Shown in pieces: positions 44,543 through 52,865 of a stretch of 64,000 nt of DNA (positions within the stretch are counted from its first letter, which is position 1; each line of letters starts with the position of its first letter). A program made the position numbers and the translations under genes. Where the stretch lies: assembly GCA_026393475.1 (NCBI GenBank), contig JAPLAA010000104.1, positions 1-64,000 on the forward strand, in the 5' to 3' direction. Below the pieces are notes generated by a model. The model was not told where the DNA came from, did not search any database, and was given only the letters and a program-made list of their open reading frames with translations. Source of the DNA: Actinomycetota bacterium. Its GTDB lineage: Bacteria; Actinomycetota; Acidimicrobiia; Acidimicrobiales; Ilumatobacteraceae.

Positions 44543-44582
44543 CGCACTGCAGATCAGGAGTCCGCAGGCCCTGCGCAGTCCT

Positions 44583-44603
44583 TGCCGCGAATTTTGCCGC
44601 GAA
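44583..44603 (+). promoter_or_regulatory. Integrase arm-type site candidates, right end
   Basis: Two copies of TGCCGCGAA (44583, 44595) after CAGTCC, matching the left-end pair. They lie about 105 bases inside the right att core. Confidence 0.6.
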
Positions 44604-44707
44604 ACGTGCTGGGACAGGATGGGACGGACGGTACAGTCTGAACTGCCGCACCCGCTCTGAGCAGGTGCGACGTGACACAACAACACTCGTTGGCACGGCG
44701 CTGGGGC

Positions 44708-44757
44708 GACTCTTAATCCGCAGGTTCTCGGTTCGAGTCCGAGGGGGGGCACCACGA
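44708..44757 (+). repeat. attR: 50-bp direct repeat of tRNA-Lys 3' half
   Basis: Identical to 35026-35075. It lacks the 5' half of the tRNA, so it is not a working tRNA gene. It is followed directly by the former tRNA terminator. Confidence 0.93.
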
Positions 44758-44798
44758 CGCCGTCGGTCTGATGAAGACCACGGCGTTTCGTCGTTTTC
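44758..44798 (+). terminator. Former tRNA-Lys terminator (first copy)
   Basis: Stem CGCCGT-C-GGTCT, loop GATGA, AGACC-ACGGCG, then TTTCGTCGTTTT. An intrinsic terminator that ended tRNA-Lys before insertion. A second copy lies at 47964-48002. Confidence 0.8.
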
Positions 44799-44920
44799 GG
44801 CCCTCTTTTCGTTCTTGCTGCCGATCCGCCCTCGCCGCGTTGGGTCGACGACGATCATGGCGGTGGCGCGTTCGACACGGCATCGATGGCGAAAGCGACG
44901 TCTGGCGACATCTGACGCTC

Positions 44921-44997
44921 AGGCCTCGATGCCTTCGACCGGAACCGCGCCACGTGACGACGAGTTCGGCATCGACCTCGACACGTCGTGACGGGCA
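44921..44997. pseudogene. Rearranged remnant of the antitoxin gene
   Basis: 44921-44958 is the reverse complement of 43825-43863 with one base missing. 44959-44997 is a direct copy of 44028-44066 (the antitoxin C-terminus and stop), with a two-base swap. The two pieces are joined in opposite orientation, so no product is possible. The remaining parts of the gap 44543-45100 hold the arm sites, attR and terminator. Confidence 0.75.
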
Positions 44998-45100
44998 CTC
45001 CCGACGCACGGACCGACGCGCCGCGAATCGGTCGTGAACGGTGGACGAACACCGGGACGTTCCGTGGCCACGGGCCTCGTGTGCTGGTTAGCGTCTCTCC

Positions 45101-46936
45101 ATGAAGGGGCCGAGCAGCACTCGCCGTGGTCGCTTGGCCATCACCAGCGCGTGCGCCGTCGCGGTGCTGTCGGCCAGTTCGCTCGCCTGCGGGCCGACGG
45201 GTCCCTCGCGCGACGCAGCGCCGCCCGCTGATGCCGCTGATGCCGCTGATGCCGCAGTGGTCGCCGTCAGACCCCGTCCGACGAACGCCCCGGTCACCAC
45301 CGTTACCGGTGGCACGCCTGTCTCGTCATACGCCGAGCGGCTCACCACCGAGGTCTACCCCTCCCAGGTCGTCTCCACCCCGACCACCACGCTGCCAGCG
45401 GCGCCGCCCTCTGTGGACGTCGCCGACCCGGCGGTCGCAGGTCGTCCGTTGCCACCCCCGGTCGAAGCCGCGCCGCCCTCCGCGGTCTCGCCGTGGGCGA
45501 CGTTCACCACCACGGCGCCGAACGGGAAGGTGGCCACCGATGTCGGCTGCGCCGGCACATCGGCGTCTGCGCTCGACGCCTTCTTCGCCGAACGCGTCGG
45601 GCCGGTGATGGGGTGGGACTACCAGCACGTGTACCCACTGGGCGGAGACCGGTACCTGTGGCTGTTCCAGGACGCGTTCCTCGACCGCACCGGCACGGCC
45701 CCCGGACTGGGGTCGGCCGGCTTCGTGCACAACGCGGCGCTCGTGCAGACCGGCAACTGCTTCAGCCTCCAGCACGGCGGCACGACCGAGGCGCCGTTGC
45801 CGTTCGAAGTGGGCGACGGGAACGGCAGCGAACGAGCCACGTGGTTCTGGCCCCTGGGCGGCGAGGTGAGCGGCGACCGGCTGTGGGTCTTCTGGGCGAA
45901 GATGCTGAAGGACGGCTACGACCCCGAGCCACCCGATGGTCTCGGCTGGCACCCCGTGGGCACGTACCTCGCCTCGTACGACCGCACCACGCTCACGCGG
46001 CTCTCGTTCGCGCCCGCACCGAACACCGGCGTGTCGCCGCTGTACGGGTACGCGGTCGCGAGCGAGGGCGCCTACAGCTACCTCTTCGGGAACACCTTCG
46101 AGCAGAACCTCGTTCGCGAGGGCGGTTACGGGAACGCTCCGCACTCGGCCACCAACACGTGGTTGGCGCGTGTGCCGCGGGGGCAGCTGTGGTTGGCGCC
46201 CGAGTATCGAACGGCCGACGGGTGGTCGCCCGATCCATCGGCGGCGGTGCCGATCCGGCGTCGGTTCGCCATCGAGGATCCCGTTCAGCCACGGTTCATC
46301 GCCGGCAGGTGGGTGGCGGTGTCCAAGGTCGACGGCTACTGGGGCGAAGACATGGTCGTCGACACGGCGCTCGACCCGTGGGGGCCGTGGACGACGGCCG
46401 AGCGGGTCCGATTGGTGCCGCGCGGCGGCGACATGGCGCGCAACACGTACCACGCGCATCTGATGCCGTGGCTCGACCGCAGCGGCAACCTCCTGGTGAG
46501 CGTGTCGGGCAACGCTCGCAACATGCTCCGTGATGCGTGGCCGTTCCCCGAGCGATATCGCCCGATGGTGATCACCCGTACCATGCCGCCGCTGCCACCG
46601 CCCCCGACGGTGCCGGCCACGGTGCTGCCCGCCGACCCTCCGGCCGGCACCACGACGACCATGCCCGACGTGGCAAGCCAGCCGCCCACCGTCACGAGCG
46701 ACCCGGCCACCAGTACCACCGTCGTCGTCGCGACCACCTCGACCACCTCGACCACCTCGACCGCACCGACGACCGCCCCGACGACTTCGACGTCGACAAC
46801 CACGAGCACCACGACCACGACCCTCGCGCCTGCACCACCGTCGTCCTCCACGAGCACGCCGTCGACCGCCGTCGGCTCGACCGCGCCTGCCGACACGACG
46901 CGGCCTGGCGATCCCCCGTCGACGTTCGTCCCCTGA
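45101..46936 (+). CDS. Secreted lipoprotein with beta-propeller-like domain and Thr-rich tail
   Basis: 611 residues. Signal peptide with lipobox SLAC (Cys30), a Pro/Ala-rich linker to about residue 145, a ~350-residue domain with repeated blade-like strands (YLWLFQDAFLDRTGT, GDRLWVFWAKMLKDG, YSYLFGNTFEQNLV, PRFIAGRWVAVSKVDGYWGEDM) that resembles DUF4185 or five-bladed glycosidase-like propellers, then a Pro/Thr/Ser tail with long TTST runs. It may act on polysaccharide outside the cell; no catalytic residues could be assigned. Thr-coding repeats continue past the stop in another frame. Located between two copies of the tRNA-Lys end. Confidence 0.65.
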   Translation: MKGPSSTRRGRLAITSACAVAVLSASSLACGPTGPSRDAAPPADAADAADAAVVAVRPRPTNAPVTTVTGGTPVSSYAERLTTEVYPSQVVSTPTTTLPAAPPSVDVADPAVAGRPLPPPVEAAPPSAVSPWATFTTTAPNGKVATDVGCAGTSASALDAFFAERVGPVMGWDYQHVYPLGGDRYLWLFQDAFLDRTGTAPGLGSAGFVHNAALVQTGNCFSLQHGGTTEAPLPFEVGDGNGSERATWFWPLGGEVSGDRLWVFWAKMLKDGYDPEPPDGLGWHPVGTYLASYDRTTLTRLSFAPAPNTGVSPLYGYAVASEGAYSYLFGNTFEQNLVREGGYGNAPHSATNTWLARVPRGQLWLAPEYRTADGWSPDPSAAVPIRRRFAIEDPVQPRFIAGRWVAVSKVDGYWGEDMVVDTALDPWGPWTTAERVRLVPRGGDMARNTYHAHLMPWLDRSGNLLVSVSGNARNMLRDAWPFPERYRPMVITRTMPPLPPPPTVPATVLPADPPAGTTTTMPDVASQPPTVTSDPATSTTVVVATTSTTSTTSTAPTTAPTTSTSTTTSTTTTTLAPAPPSSSTSTPSTAVGSTAPADTTRPGDPPSTFVP

Positions 46937-46957
46937 CGATCTCGTCGCAGATTCCGT

Positions 46958-47021
46958 CCACGACGACAACGACGTCCACGACGACAACGACGACAACGAC
47001 GACAACGACGACAACGGCGAC
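46958..47021 (+). repeat. Thr-codon tandem repeat beyond a stop codon
   Basis: Repeats of the 9-mer ACGACAACG, about seven copies, encoding Thr in one plus-strand frame that is not the frame of the preceding gene. Between the propeller protein stop and the MaoC gene end. Confidence 0.8.
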
Positions 47022-47033
47022 GAGCACGCGGCG

Positions 47034-47891
47034 TCAGCTCGGTCGACGACCGATCACGCCGCCGGTCACGGCCGAACGTCCGTCGTGGGTCAGTACGTCG
47101 AAGCCGAGCACGTCGGGGGTGGCGGCGGTCAGCCGCACGGCGATCGTGGTGTCGAGATCGACCATCGACGTGAAACCGGCGGCGACGCGTCCGACGTCGG
47201 CCAGCCCCCACCCCGCCAGCTCCGTGGCGATCGAGACACCGCGGGCGAGCGTGGCCGTGCCGTGCAGGATGGGTGCGGCCAACCCCACGCTGCGGGCCAC
47301 GGCGAGGTCGGTGTGGATCGGGTTCCAGATGCGAGCGCACTCGGTGTACACGTGCGCGTCGACAGCACGGACGTGGCTCGTCCGCTGTGCGATGGGCTCC
47401 TCGCCGGGCGTGAACGTGGGGAGCGCAGGCCAACCGACGTCGACGGCCGTGGGCTCGCCGTCGAGCGCCACCCCGCGGAAGAACGAGGTGAACATCGTTC
47501 GCCACACCGTGTTGCCGTCGCCGTCGAGCGCGACGATCACGAGGTCCTGTGTACATCCCGATCGGCGACGGTCGACGCCCACGACGGTGGCGGTCAGCTC
47601 GAGACGTTCACCCGGCACGATCGATCGCTCGACGATCACGTCGTGAGCCGAGTGCACGCCGCTCAGGACCTCGGCCCGCGTCATCGACGACGACGCCGTC
47701 CGGTGGGTGATGATCAGCTCCCACTCGGGCGCCACGGGGAACATCGGGTGGGTCACCAGTGTCGACGTGGTGTCGAACAACTCAGGTCGATCGTCGGGCA
47801 CTCCTGCGGCGTAGGCCATCAGCCAACGGGCGTCCGGCAACACCTCGATCCGACCCACCTCTCGTCCCACGAGCTCGGGCGTCAACGGCAT
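47034..47891 (-). CDS. MaoC-like double hot-dog dehydratase
   Basis: 285 residues. N-terminal hot-dog (LVGREVGRIEVLPDARWLMAYA..., FAS1-type dehydratase N-terminus) and a C-terminal MaoC domain with the hydratase motif IWNPIHTDLAVARSVGL and PILHGTATLA carrying the Asn/His/Asp catalytic context. It should hydrate trans-2-enoyl-CoA to 3-hydroxyacyl-CoA in fatty-acid or steroid side-chain metabolism. Single gene. Host-like GC. It lies inside the segment bounded by duplicated tRNA-Lys ends, with no partner genes of the pathway beside it. Confidence 0.85.
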   Translation of the reverse strand: MPLTPELVGREVGRIEVLPDARWLMAYAAGVPDDRPELFDTTSTLVTHPMFPVAPEWELIITHRTASSSMTRAEVLSGVHSAHDVIVERSIVPGERLELTATVVGVDRRRSGCTQDLVIVALDGDGNTVWRTMFTSFFRGVALDGEPTAVDVGWPALPTFTPGEEPIAQRTSHVRAVDAHVYTECARIWNPIHTDLAVARSVGLAAPILHGTATLARGVSIATELAGWGLADVGRVAAGFTSMVDLDTTIAVRLTAATPDVLGFDVLTHDGRSAVTGGVIGRRPS

Positions 47892-47942
47892 GGCCGGATG
47901 CTACGGACCCGGCCGGGCTCAGGTCGTGTCATGGGCCGTCGA

Positions 47943-48002
47943 CGAGTCCGAGGGGCACCACGACGCCGTCGGTCTGATGAAGACCACGGCGTTTCGTCGT
48001 TT
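47943..48002 (+). repeat. Second copy of tRNA-Lys 3' end and terminator
   Basis: Matches 44734-44796 except for three missing G in the acceptor run. It contains the last T-arm bases, CCA and the same stem-loop terminator (47964-48002). It marks the outer end of an older insertion or duplication at this locus. Confidence 0.88.
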
Positions 48003-48065
48003 CGACCCATCGGCGGTTGATGTCCTCGGGCCGATGGGCGCGCGCCGGGCTCGTACGATGCGGCG

Positions 48066-48968
48066 ATGAGTTCAGCAGCGATCGATCATTCGCAGCACAC
48101 GGCCTACTCCTCGCCCGGGCCGAATGCGGCGCTGCTCGAGGCGTTACCCACCTCGCCGGACGAGTTGTCGGCGGTCGCCCGCAACGTCGTCGTCCACTAC
48201 CGGGCCTCCGGCGAGGTGTTGCCCGAGGCGACCCGCGGCGAGGTGAACTCGCGCTGGATCGCGGCCACGCTCACGGCCGATCAATCCCGGCACCCGACGC
48301 CACTCGCCGCCCCCCGGCCCCTCACCGATCGGGTGCAGGGGTGCTGCCGCGACCACACCCTGCTGTGTGTCGCCGCGTTGCGCGAGCACGGCATTCCGGC
48401 GCGGTCGCGCGTCGGGTTCGCCGGCTACTACGTGGAGGGATGGCACCACGACCACGTGATCGTGGAAGCGTGGATCGACGGCCGGTGGCGTCGGTTCGAC
48501 TCCGAGGTCGAGGGCGCACTTCCCGGCATGCCGCAACCGATGGACCTCTCGTTCGATGTCGCCGGCGGCCGCGGGTTCGTCACGGCCGCCACGGCCTGGC
48601 TCGCCCATCGTCGCGGCGAAGTCGACGTGTCGAACCACGGCGTCGATCCGTCGATGCCGCTGTTCGCCGGTGAGCGGTTCGAGTTCGACGAGGTGATCTA
48701 CGAGGTCGCGCACCGCTTCGGTGACGAGCTGCTGCTGTGGGACTCGTGGGGGCGGATCGGCACTCCGGGCGAAGCCGTGAGCGCCGAGGATGCCGCGTGG
48801 CTCGACGAGGTCGCGGCGATGCTCGTCGCCGCCGACGCGGGTGACGTCGAGGTCGAACGTCGGCTGTTCGCGCGTTACGTGGACGATCCCGGACTGCGAC
48901 CCGGCTTCACCGTAATGCAGCACTCCCCCTTCGGTGACGACTCCGTCGAGATCGAGCTGCACCCCTGA
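48066..48968 (+). CDS. Transglutaminase-like (papain-fold) protein
   Basis: 300 residues. Catalytic triad context is visible: Cys in QGCCRDHTLLCVAAL, His in WHHDHVIVEAW and Asp in WRRFDSE, as in transglutaminase-like domains. No signal peptide, so intracellular. Such proteins act as amidases or peptidases or bind modified peptides. The last 130 residues (GERFEFDEVIYEVAHRFG...) form an additional unassigned region. It is the first gene beyond the tRNA-Lys accretion, with only the duplicated terminator before it. Confidence 0.8.
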   Translation: MSSAAIDHSQHTAYSSPGPNAALLEALPTSPDELSAVARNVVVHYRASGEVLPEATRGEVNSRWIAATLTADQSRHPTPLAAPRPLTDRVQGCCRDHTLLCVAALREHGIPARSRVGFAGYYVEGWHHDHVIVEAWIDGRWRRFDSEVEGALPGMPQPMDLSFDVAGGRGFVTAATAWLAHRRGEVDVSNHGVDPSMPLFAGERFEFDEVIYEVAHRFGDELLLWDSWGRIGTPGEAVSAEDAAWLDEVAAMLVAADAGDVEVERRLFARYVDDPGLRPGFTVMQHSPFGDDSVEIELHP

Positions 48969-49001
48969 CGCTCCCCGACACGAGCTGGGTACGGTGGGTC
49001 G

Positions 49002-49829
49002 ATGGGTTGGTACGAGCCGCGAACTCCTCGGCGCGACCTCTCACCCGTGCTCGCGTGCGTGTGGACCGCACGGCCGAGCGGACGCCACCGTCTCGTCCCG
49101 GATGCATGCATGGACCTGCTCTGCATCTGGCGGCGTGACGGCGCCGAGCGCCCGCCCGACATCTGGCTCTGCGGGCCCGAGCGGACCGCGTGGACCTTCG
49201 AACTCCCGTCGGGCACGGTTGCCGTCGGTGTCCGGTTCCGACCCGGGTGCGCATCGCTCGCGTTCGATGTCGACGCCTCGTCGATGCTCGACCGGCGTGT
49301 CCGCTTCGACGACGTGGTGGGTCACGACGCCACTGATCGGGTCCGGGCAGCGATCACCGGCATCGACGATCTCGACGAGCGGGCGTCCACGTTCGAGGCT
49401 GCCCTGGCACCGTGGCTGCGAAGCGTCGACCCCGATGCACTCGGCTTCGTCGACTCGATGACCGATCTCCTCGTGCGTTCCCCGCGGGTCCTGCAGTCCG
49501 AACTCGCGACGGTGGCCGGCATCACGCCGCGGCACCTCCACCGCCGGCTGCTGTACACGTTCGGACACGGGTCGGCGATGCTCGGCCGTCAGCTCCGGTT
49601 CCAACGATTCCTCGCCGTGCGCGAACAGGCGACCGGCACCACGGCGGGGTCCCTCGCCGAACTGGCGAGCGCGGCGGGGTACGCCGACCAGGCGCACCTG
49701 TCGCGTGACTGCCGCGCGCTCACCGGACTCACCGTTCGTCGGTTCCTCGACCAGTGGTTTCCCACCTTCCCCGACATGTCCGATCCGTTCAAGACGTCGG
49801 CGCCGCTGGTCGCGACGATGGGCCGATGA
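49002..49829 (+). CDS. AraC family transcriptional regulator
   Basis: 275 residues. N-terminal sensor domain of the DUF6597 type (MGWYEPRTPRRDLSPVLACVW, HRLVPDACMDLLCIW). The C-terminal AraC HTH covers about 165-260 (LQSELATVAGITPRHLHRRLLYTFG, SLAELASAAGYADQAHLSRDCRALTG). Its stop overlaps the start of the DinB-like gene (ATGA), which it probably controls or serves with. Confidence 0.88.
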   Translation: MGWYEPRTPRRDLSPVLACVWTARPSGRHRLVPDACMDLLCIWRRDGAERPPDIWLCGPERTAWTFELPSGTVAVGVRFRPGCASLAFDVDASSMLDRRVRFDDVVGHDATDRVRAAITGIDDLDERASTFEAALAPWLRSVDPDALGFVDSMTDLLVRSPRVLQSELATVAGITPRHLHRRLLYTFGHGSAMLGRQLRFQRFLAVREQATGTTAGSLAELASAAGYADQAHLSRDCRALTGLTVRRFLDQWFPTFPDMSDPFKTSAPLVATMGR

Positions 49830-50377
49830 CCCCCGCCGCCCGCTTCTGCCATCACGCCGAACGCTTCGACCGACTGATCGCTGCCGTTCCCGCCGACCGC
49901 TGGGACGCGGCATCGCCGTGCGACGGCTGGACGGCGCTCGACGTCGTCGGCCACGTGGTCGAGACCGAACTCGACCTGCTCGGCCGAATGGGGTTCGAAC
50001 GCCCGACGATCGATGGCCTCGGGCCGCTGGCCGCGTGGCCGCTCGTGCGGGCAGCGACGGCCGACGCCCTCGACGACCCGGCCCGCGCCGACTTCTCCTA
50101 CGACGGCTACTTCGGGCCCACGACCTTCGGTGCCACCGTCGACCAGTTCTACAGCTTCGACCTCGTGCTGCACCGCTGGGACATCGCCCGTGCCACCGGG
50201 CTCGGCGAGCACGAGACGATCGAACCGCACGAGATCGAGCGCATCCGCACCGACGCGGCCGGGTTCGGTGAAGCGATGCGCATGCCCGGCGTGATCGGCC
50301 CCGAGGTGCCCGCGCCGGCCGACGCGACCGACCAGGAGCGACTGCTCGCCTGGCTGGGCCGCGACCCGCGCGCCTGA
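49826..50377 (+). CDS. DinB-like / maleylpyruvate isomerase superfamily protein (TIGR03086 type)
   Basis: 183 residues, a helical bundle. FCHHAERFDRLIAAVPADRWDAASPCDGWTALDVVGHVVETE is the conserved first half, with the metal His in VVGHV and, later, the second in LVLHRWDIARATG. Actinobacterial members use mycothiol or remain unassigned. Coupled to the AraC regulator by an ATGA overlap. Confidence 0.82.
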   Translation: MTPAARFCHHAERFDRLIAAVPADRWDAASPCDGWTALDVVGHVVETELDLLGRMGFERPTIDGLGPLAAWPLVRAATADALDDPARADFSYDGYFGPTTFGATVDQFYSFDLVLHRWDIARATGLGEHETIEPHEIERIRTDAAGFGEAMRMPGVIGPEVPAPADATDQERLLAWLGRDPRA

Positions 50378-50487
50378 CGAGTCGCGCGCGCCGGTCGGTC
50401 GATCCACCCCTGTCACAGCCGGCTCGTCCGACGAGAACTCCATCGCCTGCACCCCACCGACACGGAAGGGTCGCATAGCGTGACGAC

Positions 50488-52827
50488 GTGACCGAGAAGG
50501 GATCCCACGACAGCGTTCGGTCTCGCTTCGCCGTGGTGCTGGTGCTGTTCCTCGTCACCGGAGCCTGCGGCCTCGTCTACCAGCAACTGTGGTTGCGCGA
50601 GCTGTCGCTCACGTTCGGGGTCACGGTCCAGGCCGTCTCCACCGTGCTCGCCGCGTTCTTCGGCGGGCTCGCGCTCGGCGGGTGGTGGGCGGGGCGGCTG
50701 AGCCGTCGGACCGAACGGCCGATCCTGTGGTACGGCGTGTTCGAGGTGGCCTCCGGTGCACTCGCGATCGTCACCCCGCTGCTGCTCTCCCTCGCCGGCG
50801 CCATCTACGTGTGGTTCGCCGGGTCCGTCACCGACTCGCTCGGCGTGCTCACGATGGTGCGCTTCGTCCTGACGTTCGGCGTCCTGCTCGTGCCCGCCAC
50901 GCTGATGGGGGCGAGCATGCCACTCATCGTGTCATCGTCGTTGCTGCGCAGCGGACCCCTCGGTAGCAGGGTGAGCGCGCTGTACGCGGTGAACACCGGG
51001 GGCGCCGTGATCGGCACCGTCGCATCGGGCTTCTGGTTGATCGGATGGTGGGGCCTCGAGCGCACGTTCCTCGTGGCCGCGCTCGTCAACATCGCCGCCG
51101 GGGCGGTGGCCGTCGTGGCAGCGCGTCGCTGGGACCGCGTCGCCCCTTCCGAGACGGCCATGACCCGGATCGCAGAGACTGCCACGACGCTCGAACCAGC
51201 GACGTCCGGCGCGTCGCTCTCCCCCGCCGTGCAGCGACTCGTGCTCGCGACCTTCGCGGTGTCGGGGTTCGTCACGCTCGCGCTCGAGGTCGTGTGGTTC
51301 CGCGAGCTCGTGCTGTTCCTCGAGAGCAGCACCTACGCCTTCACGGTGATGCTCGCCACGGTGCTCGTCGGCATCACCGCAGGCTCGGCGGTTGCCGGGC
51401 CGATCCTGCGCCGCTGGTCGGGGTTGCGGATGCTCGCGCTCGTCGAGGTCGGCACCGGCCTCACTGCGCTCGCCTCGTTCTTCCTCCTGTCGAAGACCTA
51501 CGGCGTCATCAACCGCGCGGACGACGTGATCGGCACCGGGTCGCTCACCCTCGTCATCGTCGCGAGCGCGCTCGCGATGTTGCCCGCCACGTTCCTGATG
51601 GGGCTCGCGTTCCCGCTCGGCGTCGAGCTGTGGGTCGGCACCGATCGCCATGACAGCGGCGCCCGGGTCGGCACCTTCTACGCCTGCAACGTCGCCGCGG
51701 GCATCGCCGGATCGCTGCTCGCCGGGTTCGTGCTCGTGCCGGTGTTCGGCACCCGCACGAGCCTCGTCCTGCTCGCGCTCGCCGTCGTCGCCACGGGCAT
51801 CGCACTCGCGTGGGCCGCGCTTCCCCGCCCCCGCGCCCTCGTGTGGACCGGGGCGACTGCCGCGGTCACGGCTCTGGTCGGCGTCACGCTCGTGCCCGAT
51901 CCGTACGTGTCGGTGATGTACCACCGCTTCCCGGGCGAGCAGCTCGTGTGGATGGCCGACGACGCGCAGACCACCGTGTCGATCCAGCGGGCCGGCGATG
52001 CGCTCGTGATGTACGTCGACGGCCAGCACCAGGCCAACACCTCGCCCGAGATGGTGGCCTACCACCGGCTGCTCGGCACCCTGCCGGTGGCCGTGCACCC
52101 CGACCCGCGCTCGGCGCTCGTGGTCGGCCTCGGCGGCGGCGTCAGCCCCGGTGCGATGAGCCGTGCACCCGGCATCGGCATCACCGTCGTCGAGCTGTCT
52201 GCCGAGGTGGTCGAGGGCGCCCGGTTCCTCGCCGACGCGAACCACGACGTGGTCGACCGCCCGAACGTCGAGATCCGGGTCGACGACGGACGCAACCACC
52301 TGCTGCTCACCGACGATCGCTACGACGTGATCACCGCCGACGTCATCCCGCCGACGCATGCCGGCGCAGGCAAGCTCTGGTCGGTGGAGTACTGGGAGCT
52401 CGCCCGCGACGCGCTCGCACCGGGCGGGGTGATGGTGCAGTGGGCACCGCAGGCCAACACCCGCGACTACCGGATGATCGTGCGCAGCTTCCTGTCGGTG
52501 TTCCCCCACGTCACCGCGTGGGCGGGCGGCTCGATGCTCGTCGGCTCGAACGAGCCGATCACCATCGACCCGGCGGCGGTGCAGTCGCGACTCGCCGACC
52601 CCGCGTGGCAGCCCGTGCTCGGCGACGTCGGCATCGTCGACTGGAGTGCGTTCGCCGGGATGTTCACAGCGGACGACGCCTCACTGCGCGCGGCGATCGG
52701 TGACGGCCCGGTCCTCACCGACGACCGCCCACGCCTCGAGTACTACCGCACCCTCCCGGCCGACGACGAGGGATGGCTGGTCGGGACCGTGCCCGTCGCA
52801 CCGATCGAGACGATCCTGTCGAGCTGA
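50488..52827 (+). CDS. Fused multi-span transporter-like and spermidine synthase-like protein
   Basis: 779 residues. Two blocks of membrane helices (about residues 12-210 and 250-470) with the fused-MFS signatures GACGLVYQQLWLRELSL, GGLALGGWWAGRL and ALYAVNTGGAVIGT, repeated in the second half as TLALEVVWFRELVLF and YACNVAAGIAGSLLAG. The C-terminal 290 residues are a spermidine synthase/methyltransferase fold (ALVVGLGGGVSPGAMSR, VELSAEVVEGA, VDDGRNHLLLTDDRYDVITADV, DYRMIVRSFLSVFPHV). Fusions of this type are common in bacteria but their substrate is not established. Start GTG at 50488. Neighbours give no clue. Confidence 0.85.
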   Translation: MTEKGSHDSVRSRFAVVLVLFLVTGACGLVYQQLWLRELSLTFGVTVQAVSTVLAAFFGGLALGGWWAGRLSRRTERPILWYGVFEVASGALAIVTPLLLSLAGAIYVWFAGSVTDSLGVLTMVRFVLTFGVLLVPATLMGASMPLIVSSSLLRSGPLGSRVSALYAVNTGGAVIGTVASGFWLIGWWGLERTFLVAALVNIAAGAVAVVAARRWDRVAPSETAMTRIAETATTLEPATSGASLSPAVQRLVLATFAVSGFVTLALEVVWFRELVLFLESSTYAFTVMLATVLVGITAGSAVAGPILRRWSGLRMLALVEVGTGLTALASFFLLSKTYGVINRADDVIGTGSLTLVIVASALAMLPATFLMGLAFPLGVELWVGTDRHDSGARVGTFYACNVAAGIAGSLLAGFVLVPVFGTRTSLVLLALAVVATGIALAWAALPRPRALVWTGATAAVTALVGVTLVPDPYVSVMYHRFPGEQLVWMADDAQTTVSIQRAGDALVMYVDGQHQANTSPEMVAYHRLLGTLPVAVHPDPRSALVVGLGGGVSPGAMSRAPGIGITVVELSAEVVEGARFLADANHDVVDRPNVEIRVDDGRNHLLLTDDRYDVITADVIPPTHAGAGKLWSVEYWELARDALAPGGVMVQWAPQANTRDYRMIVRSFLSVFPHVTAWAGGSMLVGSNEPITIDPAAVQSRLADPAWQPVLGDVGIVDWSAFAGMFTADDASLRAAIGDGPVLTDDRPRLEYYRTLPADDEGWLVGTVPVAPIETILSS

Positions 52828-52865
52828 CATCGGGCGGACGCCGGCCGGCCCTGGCTGACGCCAGT

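Larger units (their letters stand above)
35026..44757. mobile_element. Integrative mobilizable element in tRNA-Lys, about 9.7 kb
   Basis: Bounded by the 50-bp direct repeats. Gene order: tyrosine integrase next to the tRNA, small HTH protein, MobF relaxase-helicase, a three-gene cargo operon on the opposite strand, and a toxin-antitoxin pair at the far end. There is no type IV secretion gene or coupling protein, so it would need a helper conjugation system. The cargo segment 40.3-43.7 kb is visibly richer in A/T than the host genes around it. Confidence 0.88.

Noticed and set aside
35026-44757. Self-transmissible conjugative element
   Set aside because: Only a relaxase is present; there is no VirB/VirD4-type gene, so it is mobilizable at most.
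46958-47021. CRISPR array or other spaced repeat
   Set aside because: It is an uninterrupted Thr-codon microsatellite with no spacers. None of the tandem arrays in this window has the spaced layout of a CRISPR locus.
44758-47949. Transposon carrying the propeller lipoprotein and MaoC gene
   Set aside because: No transposase, terminal inverted repeat or target duplication was found; only the tRNA-end copies mark the edges.
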